Assembly: GCA_019232795.1 (NCBI GenBank)
Contig: JAFANH010000092.1
Location: 1-56,598, forward strand
Origin: Burkholderiaceae bacterium
Lineage (GTDB): Bacteria > Pseudomonadota > Gammaproteobacteria > Burkholderiales > Burkholderiaceae_D
Direction of reading: 5' to 3'
DNA length: 56,598 bases
A program made the position numbers and the translations under genes. Under the pieces are notes generated by a model. The model saw nothing but the letters and a program-made list of their open reading frames with translations, was not told the origin of the DNA and did not search any database. Below are positions 9,455 through 20,418 of the stretch, one piece after another (the first letter of the stretch is position 1; every line of letters starts with the position of its first letter).

Positions 9455-9886
9455 ATGGAATTGAATACTATTCAACCGGCAGACGGCGCCAAGCACGCCA
9501 AGCGCCGCGTGGGCCGTGGCATCGGTTCCGGTCTGGGCAAGACAGCCGGCCGTGGTCACAAGGGTCAGAAATCGCGTTCGGGCGGTTTCCACAAGGTTGG
9601 TTTCGAAGGCGGTCAGATGCCGCTGCAGCGTCGTTTGCCGAAGCGTGGCTTCAAGTCGCTGGCAACGCCGTACAAGGCTGAAGTGCGCCTGGGCGACCTG
9701 GCTGCCCTGCCGGTTGCAGACATCGACATGCTGGCATTGAAGCAAGCCGGTCTGGTGGGCGAATTGGCTCGCGTGGTGCGCGTGATCCTGTCGGGCGAGA
9801 TCAGCAAGAAGGTCGCGCTCAAGGGCTTGATCGTCACCAAGGGCGCCAAGGCTGCAATCGAAGCCGCTGGCGGCTCGGTAGCTTAA
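9455..9886 (+). CDS. rplO: 50S ribosomal protein L15
   Basis: 143 residues from ATG 9455, beginning [20 protein letters not shown]. Contains [21 protein letters not shown] ([17 protein letters not shown]) and [18 protein letters not shown], both L15 signatures. An upstream ATG at 9437 is in frame, but the GGAG at about 9445 fits 9455. L15 is a late-assembling 50S protein; secY follows. Confidence 0.96.
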   Translation: MELNTIQPADGAKHAKRRVGRGIGSGLGKTAGRGHKGQKSRSGGFHKVGFEGGQMPLQRRLPKRGFKSLATPYKAEVRLGDLAALPVADIDMLALKQAGLVGELARVVRVILSGEISKKVALKGLIVTKGAKAAIEAAGGSVA

Positions 9887-9928
9887 TCAGGCTTGACGCG
9901 CAGTCTTAACGGATTACCGAGGTAGACA

Positions 9929-11263
9929 TTGGCGACTAATCCTAAACTTGCCAAGAGTGCAGCCAGCGGATTCCCCTGGAATCGCCTGTGGTTTTTGCTG
10001 GGTGCATTGGTGGTGTATCGGATCGGAGCGCATATTCCGGTTCCGGGGATTGATCCGGCTCATTTGGCCGACTTTTACAAGCAGCATCAAAGCGGCTTTC
10101 TGGGCATGTTCAACATGTTCTCGGGCGGCGCGCTGTCGAAGCTGACGGTGTTTGCGGTGGGCATCATGCCCTATATTTCCGCGTCGATCATCATGCAGTT
10201 GCTGTCGATCGTGATACCGCAGCTGGAAGCCTTGAAGAAGGAAGGCGAGTCGGGTCGTCGCAAGATTACGCAATATACGCGTTACGGCACCTTGGTGTTG
10301 GCGATGTTTTACGGCATCGGCATCGCCCACGGACTGGAAAGCCAGGCTGGCATGGTGCTGGAGCCGGGACCGCTGTTCCACTTCACGACGACGGTGACCC
10401 TGGTGACCGGTACGATGTTCCTGATGTGGCTCGGCGAGCAGATCACCGAGCGTGGCCTGGGTAACGGCATCTCGATCATCATTTTCGGCGGTATTGCGGC
10501 CGGATTGCCGAACGCCCTGGGCGGCTTGTTCGAGTTGGTCAGCACCGGTGCGATGCAGTGGTTTTCGGCGATCTTCATCTGCCTGATCGTGGCAGCTGTG
10601 ACTTTCGGCGTAGTGTTCGTCGAACGCGGCCAGCGCAAGATTCTGGTGAACTACGCCAAGCGCCAGGTCGGTAACAAGATTTACGGCGGTCAGAGCAGCC
10701 ATCTGCCGTTGAAGTTGAACATGTCGGGCGTGATTCCGCCGATCTTCGCATCGTCGATCACGTTGTTCCCGGCAACGCTGGCAGGCTGGTTCACGGCCGG
10801 CAGCGATGATTCGAATCCGGTGGTTCGTTTCGTCAAGGATGTGGCGCAGTCGCTGGCTCCGGGCGAACCGATGCAGGCTTTGTTTTACGCGGTAGCGATA
10901 GTTTTCTTCTGCTTTTTCTATACCGCCTTGGTGTTTAATAGCAAGGAAACGGCCGACAACTTGAAGAAGAGCGGTGCATTTGTTCCGGGCATCCGTCCGG
11001 GCGAGCAGACAGCGCGTTATATCGACAAGATCTTGATGCGCTTGACCTTGGCTGGTGCGGTGTATATCACGCTGGTTTGCTTGTTGCCGCAGTTCTTGAT
11101 CGCGAAGTGGAAGGTGCCGTTTTATTTCGGCGGTACCTCGCTGTTGATTATCGTGGTGGTGACCATGGATTTCATGGCCCAGGTACAGAATTATGTGATG
11201 TCGCAGCAATACGATTCACTGCTGCGCAAGGCGAATTTCAAGGGCGGCATTCCCACGCGTTAA
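9929..11263 (+). CDS. secY: Preprotein translocase channel subunit SecY
   Basis: 444 residues, the full length of SecY, an inner-membrane channel with ten transmembrane helices that works with SecE, SecG and SecA. Starts with TTG (9929), preceded by GAGGT at 9919-9923; the alternative ATGs are too far downstream. Contains [22 protein letters not shown] (plug/TM2 region), [21 protein letters not shown] sequence around residue 170 and [22 protein letters not shown] in the cytoplasmic loop before TM9. It is the last large gene of the spc block, followed by infA and rpmJ. Confidence 0.97.
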   Translation: MATNPKLAKSAASGFPWNRLWFLLGALVVYRIGAHIPVPGIDPAHLADFYKQHQSGFLGMFNMFSGGALSKLTVFAVGIMPYISASIIMQLLSIVIPQLEALKKEGESGRRKITQYTRYGTLVLAMFYGIGIAHGLESQAGMVLEPGPLFHFTTTVTLVTGTMFLMWLGEQITERGLGNGISIIIFGGIAAGLPNALGGLFELVSTGAMQWFSAIFICLIVAAVTFGVVFVERGQRKILVNYAKRQVGNKIYGGQSSHLPLKLNMSGVIPPIFASSITLFPATLAGWFTAGSDDSNPVVRFVKDVAQSLAPGEPMQALFYAVAIVFFCFFYTALVFNSKETADNLKKSGAFVPGIRPGEQTARYIDKILMRLTLAGAVYITLVCLLPQFLIAKWKVPFYFGGTSLLIIVVVTMDFMAQVQNYVMSQQYDSLLRKANFKGGIPTR

Positions 11264-11296
11264 GCGAGGAGACGCCCCGGGGAACGACAGGATCGC

Positions 11297-11515
11297 ATGG
11301 CAAAAGACGACGTTATTCAGATGCAAGGCGAGATTCTTGAGAATCTCCCGAATGCAACGTTTAGAGTAAAGTTGGAAAACGGACATGTAGTACTCGGTCA
11401 TATTTCCGGCAAGATGCGGATGAATTACATCCGTATCCTGCCGGGCGACAAGGTGACGGTAGAATTGACGCCTTATGACTTGAGTCGTGCACGTATCGTG
11501 TTCCGTACCAAGTAA
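11297..11515 (+). CDS. infA: Translation initiation factor IF-1
   Basis: 72 residues, the exact IF-1 length: a single OB-fold protein that blocks the 30S A site during initiation. Contains [25 protein letters not shown] and [20 protein letters not shown]. Its place between secY and rpmJ is usual in betaproteobacteria. Some betaproteobacteria carry a second IF-1 gene elsewhere, which cannot be judged here. Confidence 0.97.
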   Translation: MAKDDVIQMQGEILENLPNATFRVKLENGHVVLGHISGKMRMNYIRILPGDKVTVELTPYDLSRARIVFRTK

Positions 11516-11550
11516 GCAGTACCAGTAAATTTAGAAAGAAGAGGGCGAAA

Positions 11551-11664
11551 ATGAAAGTGCTCGCATCGGTAAAGCGGATCTGCCGCAACTGCAAGATCAT
11601 CAAGCGCAAAGGCGTCGTTCGTGTCATCTGCACGGAACCGCGTCATAAGCAGCGCCAAGGTTAA
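11551..11664 (+). CDS. rpmJ: 50S ribosomal protein L36
   Basis: 37 residues, [19 protein letters not shown]... ending PRHKQRQG. The zinc-ribbon ligands Cys11, Cys14, Cys27 and His33 are all present, so this is the zinc-containing (C-plus) form. The gene is short but beyond doubt from sequence and place: 35 bases after infA and 28 before rpsM. An AGAGGG stands before the ATG. Confidence 0.96.
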   Translation: MKVLASVKRICRNCKIIKRKGVVRVICTEPRHKQRQG

Positions 11665-11692
11665 TTTAACGTTATTGATCGAGGAATAACGA

Positions 11693-12058
11693 ATGGCACG
11701 TATTGCAGGGGTTAATATCCCCAACCACCAACACACTGTTATCGGCTTGACGGCCATCTACGGTATCGGCCGTCCGCGCGCGGAAGTCATCTGCGCCCAG
11801 ACCGGTGTCCCGACCAACAAGAAGGTCAAGGATCTGGACGATAACGAATTGGAAAAGCTGCGCGACGAAATTGCGAAGTTCCTCGTCGAAGGCGATCTGC
11901 GTCGTGAAATCTCGATGAACATCAAGCGTTTGATGGACCTCGGATGCTACCGTGGCCTGCGTCATCGCAAGGGCCTGCCGGTTCGCGGCCAGCGTACGCG
12001 TACCAATGCCCGTACTCGCAAGGGTCCGCGCAAGGCCGCTCAATCGTTGAAGAAATAA
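11693..12058 (+). CDS. rpsM: 30S ribosomal protein S13
   Basis: 121 residues. Begins [20 protein letters not shown] and ends [21 protein letters not shown]..., the family signature. S13 contacts the P-site tRNA and bridges to L5. It opens the alpha block (rpsM-rpsK-rpsD-rpoA-rplQ). A short CTGCTGA/TCAGTAG hairpin follows its stop. Confidence 0.98.
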   Translation: MARIAGVNIPNHQHTVIGLTAIYGIGRPRAEVICAQTGVPTNKKVKDLDDNELEKLRDEIAKFLVEGDLRREISMNIKRLMDLGCYRGLRHRKGLPVRGQRTRTNARTRKGPRKAAQSLKK

Positions 12059-12110
12059 TCCGCTGCTGATAAATCAGTAGTTTGATTGCTCGGGATTCAA
12101 GGAAATCATC

Positions 12111-12515
12111 ATGGCAAAAGCACCTAACAACGCCGCAGCAGCACGTGTGCGTAAGAAAGTCAAAAAGAACGTTGCCGAAGGCATCGCGCACATCCACGCG
12201 TCTTTCAACAACACCATCATCACCATCACCGACCGCCAGGGCAATGCCTTGTCGTGGGCAACCTCGGGTGGTGCCGGCTTCAAGGGTTCGCGTAAGTCGA
12301 CCCCGTTCGCGGCTCAGGTCGCGGCTGAAGCTGCCGGCAAGGTGGCGCAGGAATGCGGCGTGAAGAACCTCGAAGTTCGCATCAAGGGCCCGGGCCCGGG
12401 TCGCGAATCCGCGGTGCGTGCCTTGAACAACCTCGGCATCAAGATTACGCAGATCCAGGACGTGACGCCTGTACCGCACAACGGCTGCCGTCCGCCGAAG
12501 CGTCGCCGTATCTAA
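12111..12515 (+). CDS. rpsK: 30S ribosomal protein S11
   Basis: 134 residues. Contains [22 protein letters not shown] and [35 protein letters not shown] (ends [12 protein letters not shown]), typical S11. S11 forms the 30S platform with S6, S18 and S15. A terminator-like hairpin follows 26 bases after the stop, before rpsD. Confidence 0.98.
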   Translation: MAKAPNNAAAARVRKKVKKNVAEGIAHIHASFNNTIITITDRQGNALSWATSGGAGFKGSRKSTPFAAQVAAEAAGKVAQECGVKNLEVRIKGPGPGRESAVRALNNLGIKITQIQDVTPVPHNGCRPPKRRRI

Positions 12516-12540
12516 GATTTTCGTAGTAGGCAGTACCTGT

Positions 12541-12576
12541 AAACCGCCAAGGCTGGAGCCTGGCGGTTTTGTTCTT
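12541..12576 (+). terminator. Intrinsic terminator or attenuator between rpsK and rpsD
   Basis: AAACCGCCA (12541-12549) pairs with TGGCGGTTT (12561-12569), extended by GGC/GCC around the loop TGGA, with one bulged A. TTTTGTTCTT follows. It looks like a working rho-independent terminator placed inside the alpha block, so rpsD, rpoA and rplQ must depend on read-through or on an extra promoter in 12577-12660, where I see no clear one. Confidence 0.7.
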
Positions 12577-12663
12577 AAGACCACTGTTCGATAGCAGGCA
12601 GATCGGACTAGCGCTCAAGCACGAAGAAGGTGTCTTGGAGCGTCATATTGAAAGGAAATACTC

Positions 12664-13287
12664 GTGGCACGTTATATCGGACCCAAAGCAAAACTCTCCC
12701 GCCGTGAAGGCACCGACCTGTTCCTGAAGAGCGCCCGTCGCTCGCTGGATTCCAAGTGCAAGCTGGATTCCAAGCCCGGTCAGCATGGCCGCACTTCGGG
12801 CGCCCGTACTTCGGACTACGGCAACCAGCTGCGTGAAAAGCAGAAGGTCGAGCGCATGTACGGCATCCTCGAGCGTCAATTCCGCCGTTACTTCGCCGAA
12901 GCCGATCGCCGCAAGGGCAACACCGGTGAAAACCTGTTGCAATTGCTGGAATCGCGCCTGGACAACGTCGTCTATCGCATGGGTTTCGGTTCGACCCGCG
13001 CCGAAGGTCGCCAGTTGGTCAGCCACAAGGCTTTCACCGTGAACGGTGAAGTGGTCAACATCGCTTCCTACCTGGTCAAGGCCGGTGACGTGGTCGCCGT
13101 GCGTGAAAAGGCCAAGAAGCAAGCCCGTATCATCGAAGCGCTGTCGCTGTCCGAACAAATCGGCGTGCCGAGCTGGGTCGCCGTCGACGCCAAGAAGATG
13201 GAAGGCACCTTCAAGTCCATGCCGGACCGCAGCGAAATCGCCAACGACGTCAACGAATCGTTGATTGTCGAATTGTATTCGCGTTAA
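12664..13287 (+). CDS. rpsD: 30S ribosomal protein S4
   Basis: 207 residues with a GTG start at 12664 behind AAAGGA. Begins [20 protein letters not shown] and contains the S4 RNA-binding domain with [26 protein letters not shown] ([19 protein letters not shown]) at about residues 98-125. It lacks the four N-terminal zinc cysteines, so it is a C-minus form. S4 nucleates 30S assembly and in E. coli represses the alpha operon. Confidence 0.97.
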   Translation: MARYIGPKAKLSRREGTDLFLKSARRSLDSKCKLDSKPGQHGRTSGARTSDYGNQLREKQKVERMYGILERQFRRYFAEADRRKGNTGENLLQLLESRLDNVVYRMGFGSTRAEGRQLVSHKAFTVNGEVVNIASYLVKAGDVVAVREKAKKQARIIEALSLSEQIGVPSWVAVDAKKMEGTFKSMPDRSEIANDVNESLIVELYSR

Positions 13288-13308
13288 TTTTAGTTGTAGC
13301 AGCTCCGC

Positions 13309-13328
13309 GCCCACTCTACAGAGTGGGC
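13309..13328 (+). promoter_or_regulatory. Hairpin after rpsD
   Basis: GCCCACTC (13309-13316) pairs with GAGTGGGC (13321-13328) around the loop TACA. No T-run follows. It is the first of two consecutive structures in the rpsD-rpoA gap and may be a partial terminator or part of a control leader for rpoA. Confidence 0.5.
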
Positions 13329-13338
13329 ATCTTGTGCC

Positions 13339-13383
13339 AGAGTGCTTCTAGAAATTGGTTAAACCAATTTTGATTAGCACTCT
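13339..13383 (+). promoter_or_regulatory. Composite two-stem hairpin in the rpoA leader
   Basis: The outer stem AGAGTGCT (13339-13346) pairs with AGCACTCT (13376-13383). A symmetric 5x5 internal loop (TCTAG / TGATT) follows, then the inner stem AAATTGGT (13352-13359) with ACCAATTT (13363-13370) and a TAA loop. All pairs are Watson-Crick. It lies 48 bases before the rpoA start. The size and regularity suggest a protein- or RNA-binding leader; no function is known from sequence. Confidence 0.6.
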
Positions 13384-13431
13384 TCAGCCTTATCGGTGTA
13401 ACGAGCCGAGGGTATTGATAAAGGACATTTC

Positions 13432-14409
13432 ATGCAAAGCAGCCTGTTGAAACCCCGTATTATTGAAGTCGAAGCGCTTGGCGCAGGTCATGCCAAGGTG
13501 GTCATGGAACCCTTCGAGCGCGGCTACGGCCATACGCTCGGCAATGCATTGCGCCGCGTGCTGTTGTCGTCCATGGTTGGTTACGCGCCCACCGAAGTGA
13601 CGATCGCCGGCGTGGTTCATGAGTATTCCTCCCTGGATGGTGTGCAAGAAGACGTGGTCGACATGCTGTTGAACCTGAAGGGTGTCGTGTTCAAGCTGCA
13701 CAACCGCGACGAAGTAACGCTGACCCTGAAGAAGGACGGCGAAGGCGCGGTCTTGGCTTCCGACATCGACCTGCCGCACGACGTCGAGCTGGTGAATCCC
13801 GATCACGTGATCGCTCACCTGACCGCAGGCGGCAAGCTGGACATGCAGATCAAGGTGGAAAAGGGCCGCGGCTATGTGCCGGGCAACGTGCGCCGTCTGT
13901 CGGAAGACGCCAACAAGACCATCGGCCGCATCATCCTCGACGCCTCGTTCTCGCCGGTGCGCCGTGTTTCGTACGCTGTAGAATCGGCTCGCGTGGAACA
14001 GCGCACCGACCTCGACAAGCTGGTCATGCATATCGAAACCAACGGCGTGATCTCGCCCGAGGAAGCGATTCGCCAATCGGCGCGCGTGCTGGTCGATCAG
14101 CTGAACGTGTTCGCGGCACTGGAAGGCACGGAAGCCACGGCGGAAGCCCCGTCGCGCGCACCGGCCGTCGATCCTATCCTGCTGCGTCCGGTCGACGACC
14201 TGGAACTGACGGTCCGTTCGGCGAATTGCCTGAAGGCCGAAAACATCTATTACATCGGCGACTTGATCCAGCGCACCGAAAACGAATTGCTGAAGACCCC
14301 GAACCTGGGCCGCAAGTCCTTGAACGAAATCAAGGAAGTGTTGGCTTCGCGTGGTCTGACGCTCGGCATGAAGTTGGAAAACTGGCCGCCGGCTGGTCTG
14401 GAAAAGTAA
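13432..14409 (+). CDS. rpoA: RNA polymerase subunit alpha
   Basis: 325 residues. The N-terminal domain holds [21 protein letters not shown] (about 33-53), which dimerises and assembles beta and beta'. The C-terminal domain (from about residue 245) holds [22 protein letters not shown] and [21 protein letters not shown], which bind UP elements and activators. rpoA sits between rpsD and rplQ as usual. The leader upstream is highly structured. Confidence 0.98.
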   Translation: MQSSLLKPRIIEVEALGAGHAKVVMEPFERGYGHTLGNALRRVLLSSMVGYAPTEVTIAGVVHEYSSLDGVQEDVVDMLLNLKGVVFKLHNRDEVTLTLKKDGEGAVLASDIDLPHDVELVNPDHVIAHLTAGGKLDMQIKVEKGRGYVPGNVRRLSEDANKTIGRIILDASFSPVRRVSYAVESARVEQRTDLDKLVMHIETNGVISPEEAIRQSARVLVDQLNVFAALEGTEATAEAPSRAPAVDPILLRPVDDLELTVRSANCLKAENIYYIGDLIQRTENELLKTPNLGRKSLNEIKEVLASRGLTLGMKLENWPPAGLEK

Positions 14410-14496
14410 TTTGCAGTAACCTGGCTGCTGCTGTCGCGGCAGTCCGGCATCAGTAGTAAAACCAAGTAGTAAAGTCAGGCAATAAGATTAAATTAA

Positions 14497-14528
14497 CCGG
14501 CCCGCGCCGGCGCCTTGAGAAGCAAGGC
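14497..14528 (+). other. Two tandem small hairpins in the rplQ leader
   Basis: CCGGC/GCCGG (14497-14501, 14506-14510) is followed directly by GCCTTG/CAAGGC (14512-14517, 14523-14528). They lie in the 169-base gap between rpoA and rplQ. No T-run follows either stem. They may influence rplQ translation or mRNA stability. Confidence 0.4.
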
Positions 14529-14578
14529 AGCGGCGATCGAAGAGCTGGATGTAAAACTCAAAATTTAAAGGAAATATC

Positions 14579-14974
14579 ATGCGTCATCGTAACGGTCTCC
14601 GTAAGCTTAACCGTACCTCTTCCCATCGCCTGGCGATGCTGCGCAACATGACGGTCTCGTTGCTGCGCCACGAAGCGATCAAAACCACTTTGCCGAAGGC
14701 TAAGGAACTGCGCCGCGTCGTCGAGCCCATCCTGACCCTGGGCAAGACTGACAGCCTGGCCAACAAGCGCTTGGCTTTCAACCGTCTGCGCGACCGCGAA
14801 ATCGTCGTCAAGCTGTTCGCCGAACTGGGCCCGCGCTACGCCAACCGCAATGGCGGCTATCTGCGCATCCTGAAGATGGGCTTCCGTCAAGGCGACAACG
14901 CACCCATGGCATTCGTCGAACTGCTGGATCGTCCGGAAATCACCGAAGCGGTCGAAGTCGAAGCTGCCGAATAA
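14579..14974 (+). CDS. rplQ: 50S ribosomal protein L17
   Basis: 131 residues. Begins [21 protein letters not shown] and contains [25 protein letters not shown] and [21 protein letters not shown], all L17 signatures, with a short acidic C-terminal tail. It is the last gene of the ribosomal superoperon; a strong terminator follows 25 bases later. Confidence 0.98.
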   Translation: MRHRNGLRKLNRTSSHRLAMLRNMTVSLLRHEAIKTTLPKAKELRRVVEPILTLGKTDSLANKRLAFNRLRDREIVVKLFAELGPRYANRNGGYLRILKMGFRQGDNAPMAFVELLDRPEITEAVEVEAAE

Positions 14975-14999
14975 GGTGGTTTGAGGCAGTTATAGCAAG

Positions 15000-15029
15000 A
15001 AAAGCCAGGCGATGCCTGGCTTTTGTTTT
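15000..15029 (+). terminator. Terminator ending the ribosomal superoperon
   Basis: AAAAGCCAGGC (15000-15010) pairs with GCCTGGCTTTT (15014-15024) around GAT and runs into TTTTGTTTTT. It is a textbook rho-independent terminator directly after rplQ. Confidence 0.93.
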
Positions 15030-15104
15030 TGTGCGGCGTCTCGTCGGTTTTCGGGATTGAACGAATCTTCCCGATATGGAACTAACAGTACGGAGGGGAG
15101 TGGG

Positions 15105-15437
15105 ATGGACCAAGTACTGCTGGTCATGACGAACGTACCTGATGCTGCGGCCGGAGATATGTTGGCTCGCTATCTGGTCGAACATCAATTGGCCGCCTGC
15201 GTGAATTGCCTGCCTGGTGTAAAGTCTGTTTATCGGTGGCAAGGCGTGCTGGAGGAGGCGGCGGAAGTGACACTGCTGATCAAAACCACGCGCGCCCGTT
15301 ACCCCGAGCTCGAAGCCGCAATCAAGTCCAGGCACCCGTACCAGCTCCCGGAAATCATTGCTTTGCCGATCGCGCTCGGATCATCGGACTATCTAGACTG
15401 GATAGTCCAAGGTACTCATAAGGAAGGTCATGTTTAA
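15105..15437 (+). CDS. cutA: Divalent-cation tolerance protein CutA
   Basis: 110 residues from ATG 15105, preceded by GGAGGGG (15092-15098); the frame upstream runs into the terminator and is not coding. Begins MDQVLLVMTNVPDAAAGDMLA. Contains LAACVNCLPGVKSVYRWQGVLEEA and YPELEAAIKSRHPYQLPEII, the CutA1 core, a trimeric cytosolic protein linked to copper and other divalent-metal tolerance. The last codons overlap the start of dsbD by eight bases; cutA-dsbD is an old arrangement in proteobacteria. Confidence 0.94.
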   Translation: MDQVLLVMTNVPDAAAGDMLARYLVEHQLAACVNCLPGVKSVYRWQGVLEEAAEVTLLIKTTRARYPELEAAIKSRHPYQLPEIIALPIALGSSDYLDWIVQGTHKEGHV

Positions 15438-17361
15438 GCTGTTTCGCTGCACTCTCTGTTTCACTCGTTTCACCTTGCTGCGCGCAATCCTCCTGTCCGT
15501 ACTTGCTGCGGTGTCCTTGCCGGGCGTGGCAGACGACTTTCTCGATCCGGAAGTCGCTTTCAAGTTTTCCGCCAAGATGCTCGACGCCAAGACGGCCGAG
15601 GTCACCTACCAGATCGCCGACGGCTACTACATGTACCGCGAGCGCTTCAAGTTCCGCGCGGAAGGCGCCAAACTTGGCGCGCCGGTCTATCCGAAGGGGG
15701 ACGTGCACTTCGACGAGACCTTCCAGAAGGAGGTCGAGACTTATCATCATGCGGTCACTGTGCATTTGCCGGTCGACGCCAGCGGACCGTTTACGCTCGT
15801 ATCGGTCGGCCAGGGATGTGCCGAGAAAGGCCTCTGCTATCCGCCGCAGGAAACGCAAATCAAGCTGACGCCGCCGGCTGCCGCGGTCCAGAAGACGTCG
15901 GTCGATGCAGCGGCCAATACACATGGCGGTGATGGCGGCACGCCTGCGGCGGCAGCATCGACTGTTGCGGCATCGGCACCCGCGCCGACGCAGGCCGCGA
16001 ACGCATCTTCGCAAGCGGCGCCTGAAGCGAGCGTCACCCCGGCCCCGGTCGCCGTGCCCCTGGCATCGGCGAGCGAAGCCGCACCCGCAGTCGATGAAAC
16101 AAGCAATGTTTTCGTGGCGGCACTCAAGAGCGGCAAGTTGACGGTTATCTTGCCCTTGTTTTTCCTTGCCGGCCTTGGACTGTCGCTGACCCCCTGTGTG
16201 CTGCCCATGGTGCCCATTCTGTCTTCCATCATCGTGGGGGAAGGCGCCAACGTCACACGCGCGCGCGGCTTGGTGCTCTCCGTCATGTACTCGCTCGGCA
16301 TGGCCATTTTTTACACAGGCATTGGCGTGATCGCCGGCCTGCTCGGCGAGGGCCTCGCGGCCAGCTTCCAGAATCCCTGGGTCTTGAGCGGCTTTGCGCT
16401 GCTGATCGCGGTATTGTCGCTGTCGATGTTCGATGTCTATCAATTGCAGATGCCGTCCTTCATCCAGCAAAAGATGGTCGACGCCTCGGGCAAGCAATCG
16501 GCCGGCAAGCTGGCCGGCGTCTTTGTGATGGGCGCGCTGTCCGGCCTGATCGTCGGCCCCTGCGTCGCGGCGCCCTTGATCGGCGCTCTGGTGGTGATCA
16601 GCCAGTCTCACGACGCCGTATTGGGTGGCGGCGCCTTGTTCACCATGGCGGGTGGCATGAGCGTGCCATTGATCCTGGTGGGGATATCGGCTGGCTGGCT
16701 GTTGCCGCGCGCCGGTATCTGGATGGAAGCCGTGAAATACTTTTTCGGTGTGTTGCTGCTCGGTGTCGCTATTTGGATGATCTCCCCGGTGATTCCGGTG
16801 CGCGTGCAAATGCTCGCTTGGGCAGCACTCGGCGTGGCCTACGGCAGCTACCTTTTGTTCAGCAAGCGTTGGGGCCGCATATCGCGTGCGTTCGGCGTAT
16901 TGTTCGCCTTGTTCGGCCTGGTGCAGTTGACCGGTGCTGCAACCAATGCGCCCGACGTGTTCCAACCGCTGGCCGCAGTGACCGGCAAGGCCGAGGCGAA
17001 GACGCAGTTCGTGCGCGTCAAATCGGTGGCCGAACTCGACGCCGTGCTCGCTCAAAACCCAGGCAAGAATGCCATGCTCGACTTCTACGCCGATTGGTGC
17101 GTATCGTGCAAGGAGATGGAAAAGCTGACTTTCACCGACCCCCAGATCAAGGCGAAATTTGCCGGCATGATTTTGCTGCAAGCGGACGTGACGGCCAATA
17201 GCGAAGACGACAAGGCCTTGCTCAAGCGCTTCCATTTGTTTGGGCCGCCCGGCATCATTTTCTTCGACAAGAACGGCCGCGAAATTGGCGGCGCGCGCGT
17301 GATCGGCTTCCAGAATGCCGGCAAGTTCGGGCAATCGCTGAACCAGGCCAAGCAGATGTAA
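15430..17361 (+). CDS. dsbD: Thiol:disulfide interchange protein DsbD
   Basis: 643 residues. A signal sequence is followed by the periplasmic alpha domain (about 35-145, with CAEKGLCYPP). An Ala/Pro/Thr-rich linker leads to the eight-helix membrane domain, whose two redox cysteines lie in LTPCVLPMVPI and VGPCVAAPL. The C-terminal thioredoxin-like gamma domain carries WCVSCK (about residue 556). All six expected cysteines are visible. DsbD moves electrons from cytosolic thioredoxin to periplasmic DsbC, DsbG and cytochrome c maturation proteins. The start overlaps cutA. The alpha-to-membrane linker is unusually long and Ala-rich. Confidence 0.95.
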   Translation: MFKLFRCTLCFTRFTLLRAILLSVLAAVSLPGVADDFLDPEVAFKFSAKMLDAKTAEVTYQIADGYYMYRERFKFRAEGAKLGAPVYPKGDVHFDETFQKEVETYHHAVTVHLPVDASGPFTLVSVGQGCAEKGLCYPPQETQIKLTPPAAAVQKTSVDAAANTHGGDGGTPAAAASTVAASAPAPTQAANASSQAAPEASVTPAPVAVPLASASEAAPAVDETSNVFVAALKSGKLTVILPLFFLAGLGLSLTPCVLPMVPILSSIIVGEGANVTRARGLVLSVMYSLGMAIFYTGIGVIAGLLGEGLAASFQNPWVLSGFALLIAVLSLSMFDVYQLQMPSFIQQKMVDASGKQSAGKLAGVFVMGALSGLIVGPCVAAPLIGALVVISQSHDAVLGGGALFTMAGGMSVPLILVGISAGWLLPRAGIWMEAVKYFFGVLLLGVAIWMISPVIPVRVQMLAWAALGVAYGSYLLFSKRWGRISRAFGVLFALFGLVQLTGAATNAPDVFQPLAAVTGKAEAKTQFVRVKSVAELDAVLAQNPGKNAMLDFYADWCVSCKEMEKLTFTDPQIKAKFAGMILLQADVTANSEDDKALLKRFHLFGPPGIIFFDKNGREIGGARVIGFQNAGKFGQSLNQAKQM

Positions 17362-17387
17362 GCCTATCGGCGAGAGAATGCGCTGCC

Positions 17388-17774
17388 ATGGCATCCGATT
17401 ATCTCGATTACGTCACCGAGCTGCTCAGTCCGCTAGGCTCGGTGCGCGCCAAGTCCATGTTCGGCGGCATAGGCGTCTACATCGATAGCCTGTTTTGTGC
17501 GCTGATTGTCGACGATTGCCTGTATTTCAAAGGCGATGATGACAATGAGGCAGATTACCTTGCCGCCGGCTGCGAGCCATTCACTTACATCGCCAAAGGT
17601 GTCACCCAGCGTTTGCGCTATTACCGCGTACCCGATGAGGCGCTCGACAATCCGCAAGCGATTGCCTCATGGGCCAGGTTGGGTATGGCAGCCGCCTTGC
17701 GTAAAGCAAACAAATCCGCAAACAAGCGCAGCAGTCCAACATCGCGAAAACCGACTACCCGGAAAGCGGGTTAG
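17388..17774 (+). CDS. TfoX N-terminal domain protein
   Basis: 128 residues. The N-terminal 100 match the TfoX/Sxy N-domain: LSPLGSVRAKSMFGGIGVYIDSLFCALI followed by LYFKGDDDN and an aromatic-rich end. The tail after residue 105 is Lys/Ser/Thr-rich. Members are small cytosolic proteins; Sxy/TfoX itself activates competence genes, but it also has a C-terminal domain, which is absent here. Function unknown; a regulatory role is only a guess. It lies 26 bases after dsbD and may share its transcript. Confidence 0.8.
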   Translation: MASDYLDYVTELLSPLGSVRAKSMFGGIGVYIDSLFCALIVDDCLYFKGDDDNEADYLAAGCEPFTYIAKGVTQRLRYYRVPDEALDNPQAIASWARLGMAAALRKANKSANKRSSPTSRKPTTRKAG

Positions 17775-17852
17775 CAGGCTCTGGCGATGCAATTGCCGCA
17801 CTTGGCGCAATCTGAAATGAGTTTTGGTTATTTGCATAGCTGATAATAATCC

Positions 17853-17881
17853 TTGAAGGGAGGAGGCCGGAGAGCTATAGT
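17853..17881 (+). promoter_or_regulatory. Probable promoter of the peroxiredoxin gene
   Basis: TTGAAG (17853-17858) and TATAGT (17876-17881) with a 17-base spacer, 38 bases before the start codon. An AAGGAG (17907-17912) ribosome-binding site follows. No convincing OxyR site was seen. Confidence 0.55.
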
Positions 17882-17918
17882 GATTCTCCCCTATTATCAA
17901 TTTCGCAAGGAGTAAGTC

Positions 17919-18557
17919 ATGACCTTACGTTTAGGCGATACCGCGCCTGACTTCGAACAAGATTCGACCATAGGCAAGATTAAATTTCATGAATGGGCGG
18001 GCGACTCCTGGGTGATCCTGTTTTCGCATCCGGCCGACTTTACGCCGGTGTGCACCACCGAACTCGGTCTGACAGCAAAACTGAAGCCGGCTTTCGACAA
18101 GCGTAACGTCAAGGCGATTGCGCTCTCTGTCGACCCGGCCGACAAGCATGCGCAATGGACCAAGGACATCGAAGAAACGCAAGACGTACGCGTCGGTTTC
18201 CCCATCATTGCCGACGCCGACCGCAAAGTGGCGCAGCTGTATGACATGATCCATCCGAACCAGTCGGAAACCATGACCGTGCGTTCGCTGTTCGTGATCG
18301 ATCCGAAGAAAAAAGTGCGCCTGACGATCACCTATCCAATGAGCACCGGCCGCAATTTCGACGAAGTGCTGCGCGTGGTCGATGCCTTGCAGCTGACCGA
18401 TGGCTATACGGTGGCAACGCCGGGCAACTGGCGCGACGGCGACGACGTCATCATCCCGTTGTCCATCCAGGATGAAGCCGTGATCAAGCAGAAATACCCG
18501 AAAGGCTACAAGGCGCCGCGCCCTTATCTGCGCATTACGCCGCAGCCTAACAAGTAA
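17919..18557 (+). CDS. 1-Cys peroxiredoxin (Prx6 type)
   Basis: 212 residues. The peroxidatic motif SHPADFTPVCTTELGLTAKL has Cys at about residue 46; the usual resolving cysteine is absent, and the protein continues with the long C-terminal Prx6 arm (about 160-212, KGYKAPRPYLRITPQPNK). The family reduces hydrogen and organic peroxides in the cytosol. Starts at ATG 17919 behind AAGGAG and has its own promoter and terminator, so it is probably monocistronic. Confidence 0.92.
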   Translation: MTLRLGDTAPDFEQDSTIGKIKFHEWAGDSWVILFSHPADFTPVCTTELGLTAKLKPAFDKRNVKAIALSVDPADKHAQWTKDIEETQDVRVGFPIIADADRKVAQLYDMIHPNQSETMTVRSLFVIDPKKKVRLTITYPMSTGRNFDEVLRVVDALQLTDGYTVATPGNWRDGDDVIIPLSIQDEAVIKQKYPKGYKAPRPYLRITPQPNK

Positions 18558-18589
18558 GCGGGCGACCGAGTGTCAAAAGCGCCGGCGGC

Positions 18590-20361
<1,772 letters not shown>

Positions 20362-20385
20362 CTATAAAAATGAACGCAAAATAAT

Positions 20386-20413
20386 TTGAAACTTTTTGGG
20401 GAATGCCTAATCT
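20386..20413 (+). promoter_or_regulatory. Possible promoter of the hemB-divergent small RNA
   Basis: TTGAAA (20386-20391) and TAATCT (20408-20413) lie 16 bases apart, so a transcript would start near 20419. The -35 is good and the -10 is weak. The call depends on the downstream structured terminator rather than on the promoter alone. Confidence 0.4.
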
Positions 20414-20418
20414 TATTG

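Noticed and set aside
9914..11209. 431-codon open frame opposite secY
   Set aside because: Antisense to an intact SecY; no hydrophobic or domain pattern of its own.
15355..17394. 679-codon open frame opposite dsbD
   Set aside because: Fully antisense to a complete DsbD with all its cysteines; rich in His, Gln and Arg as expected of a shadow frame.
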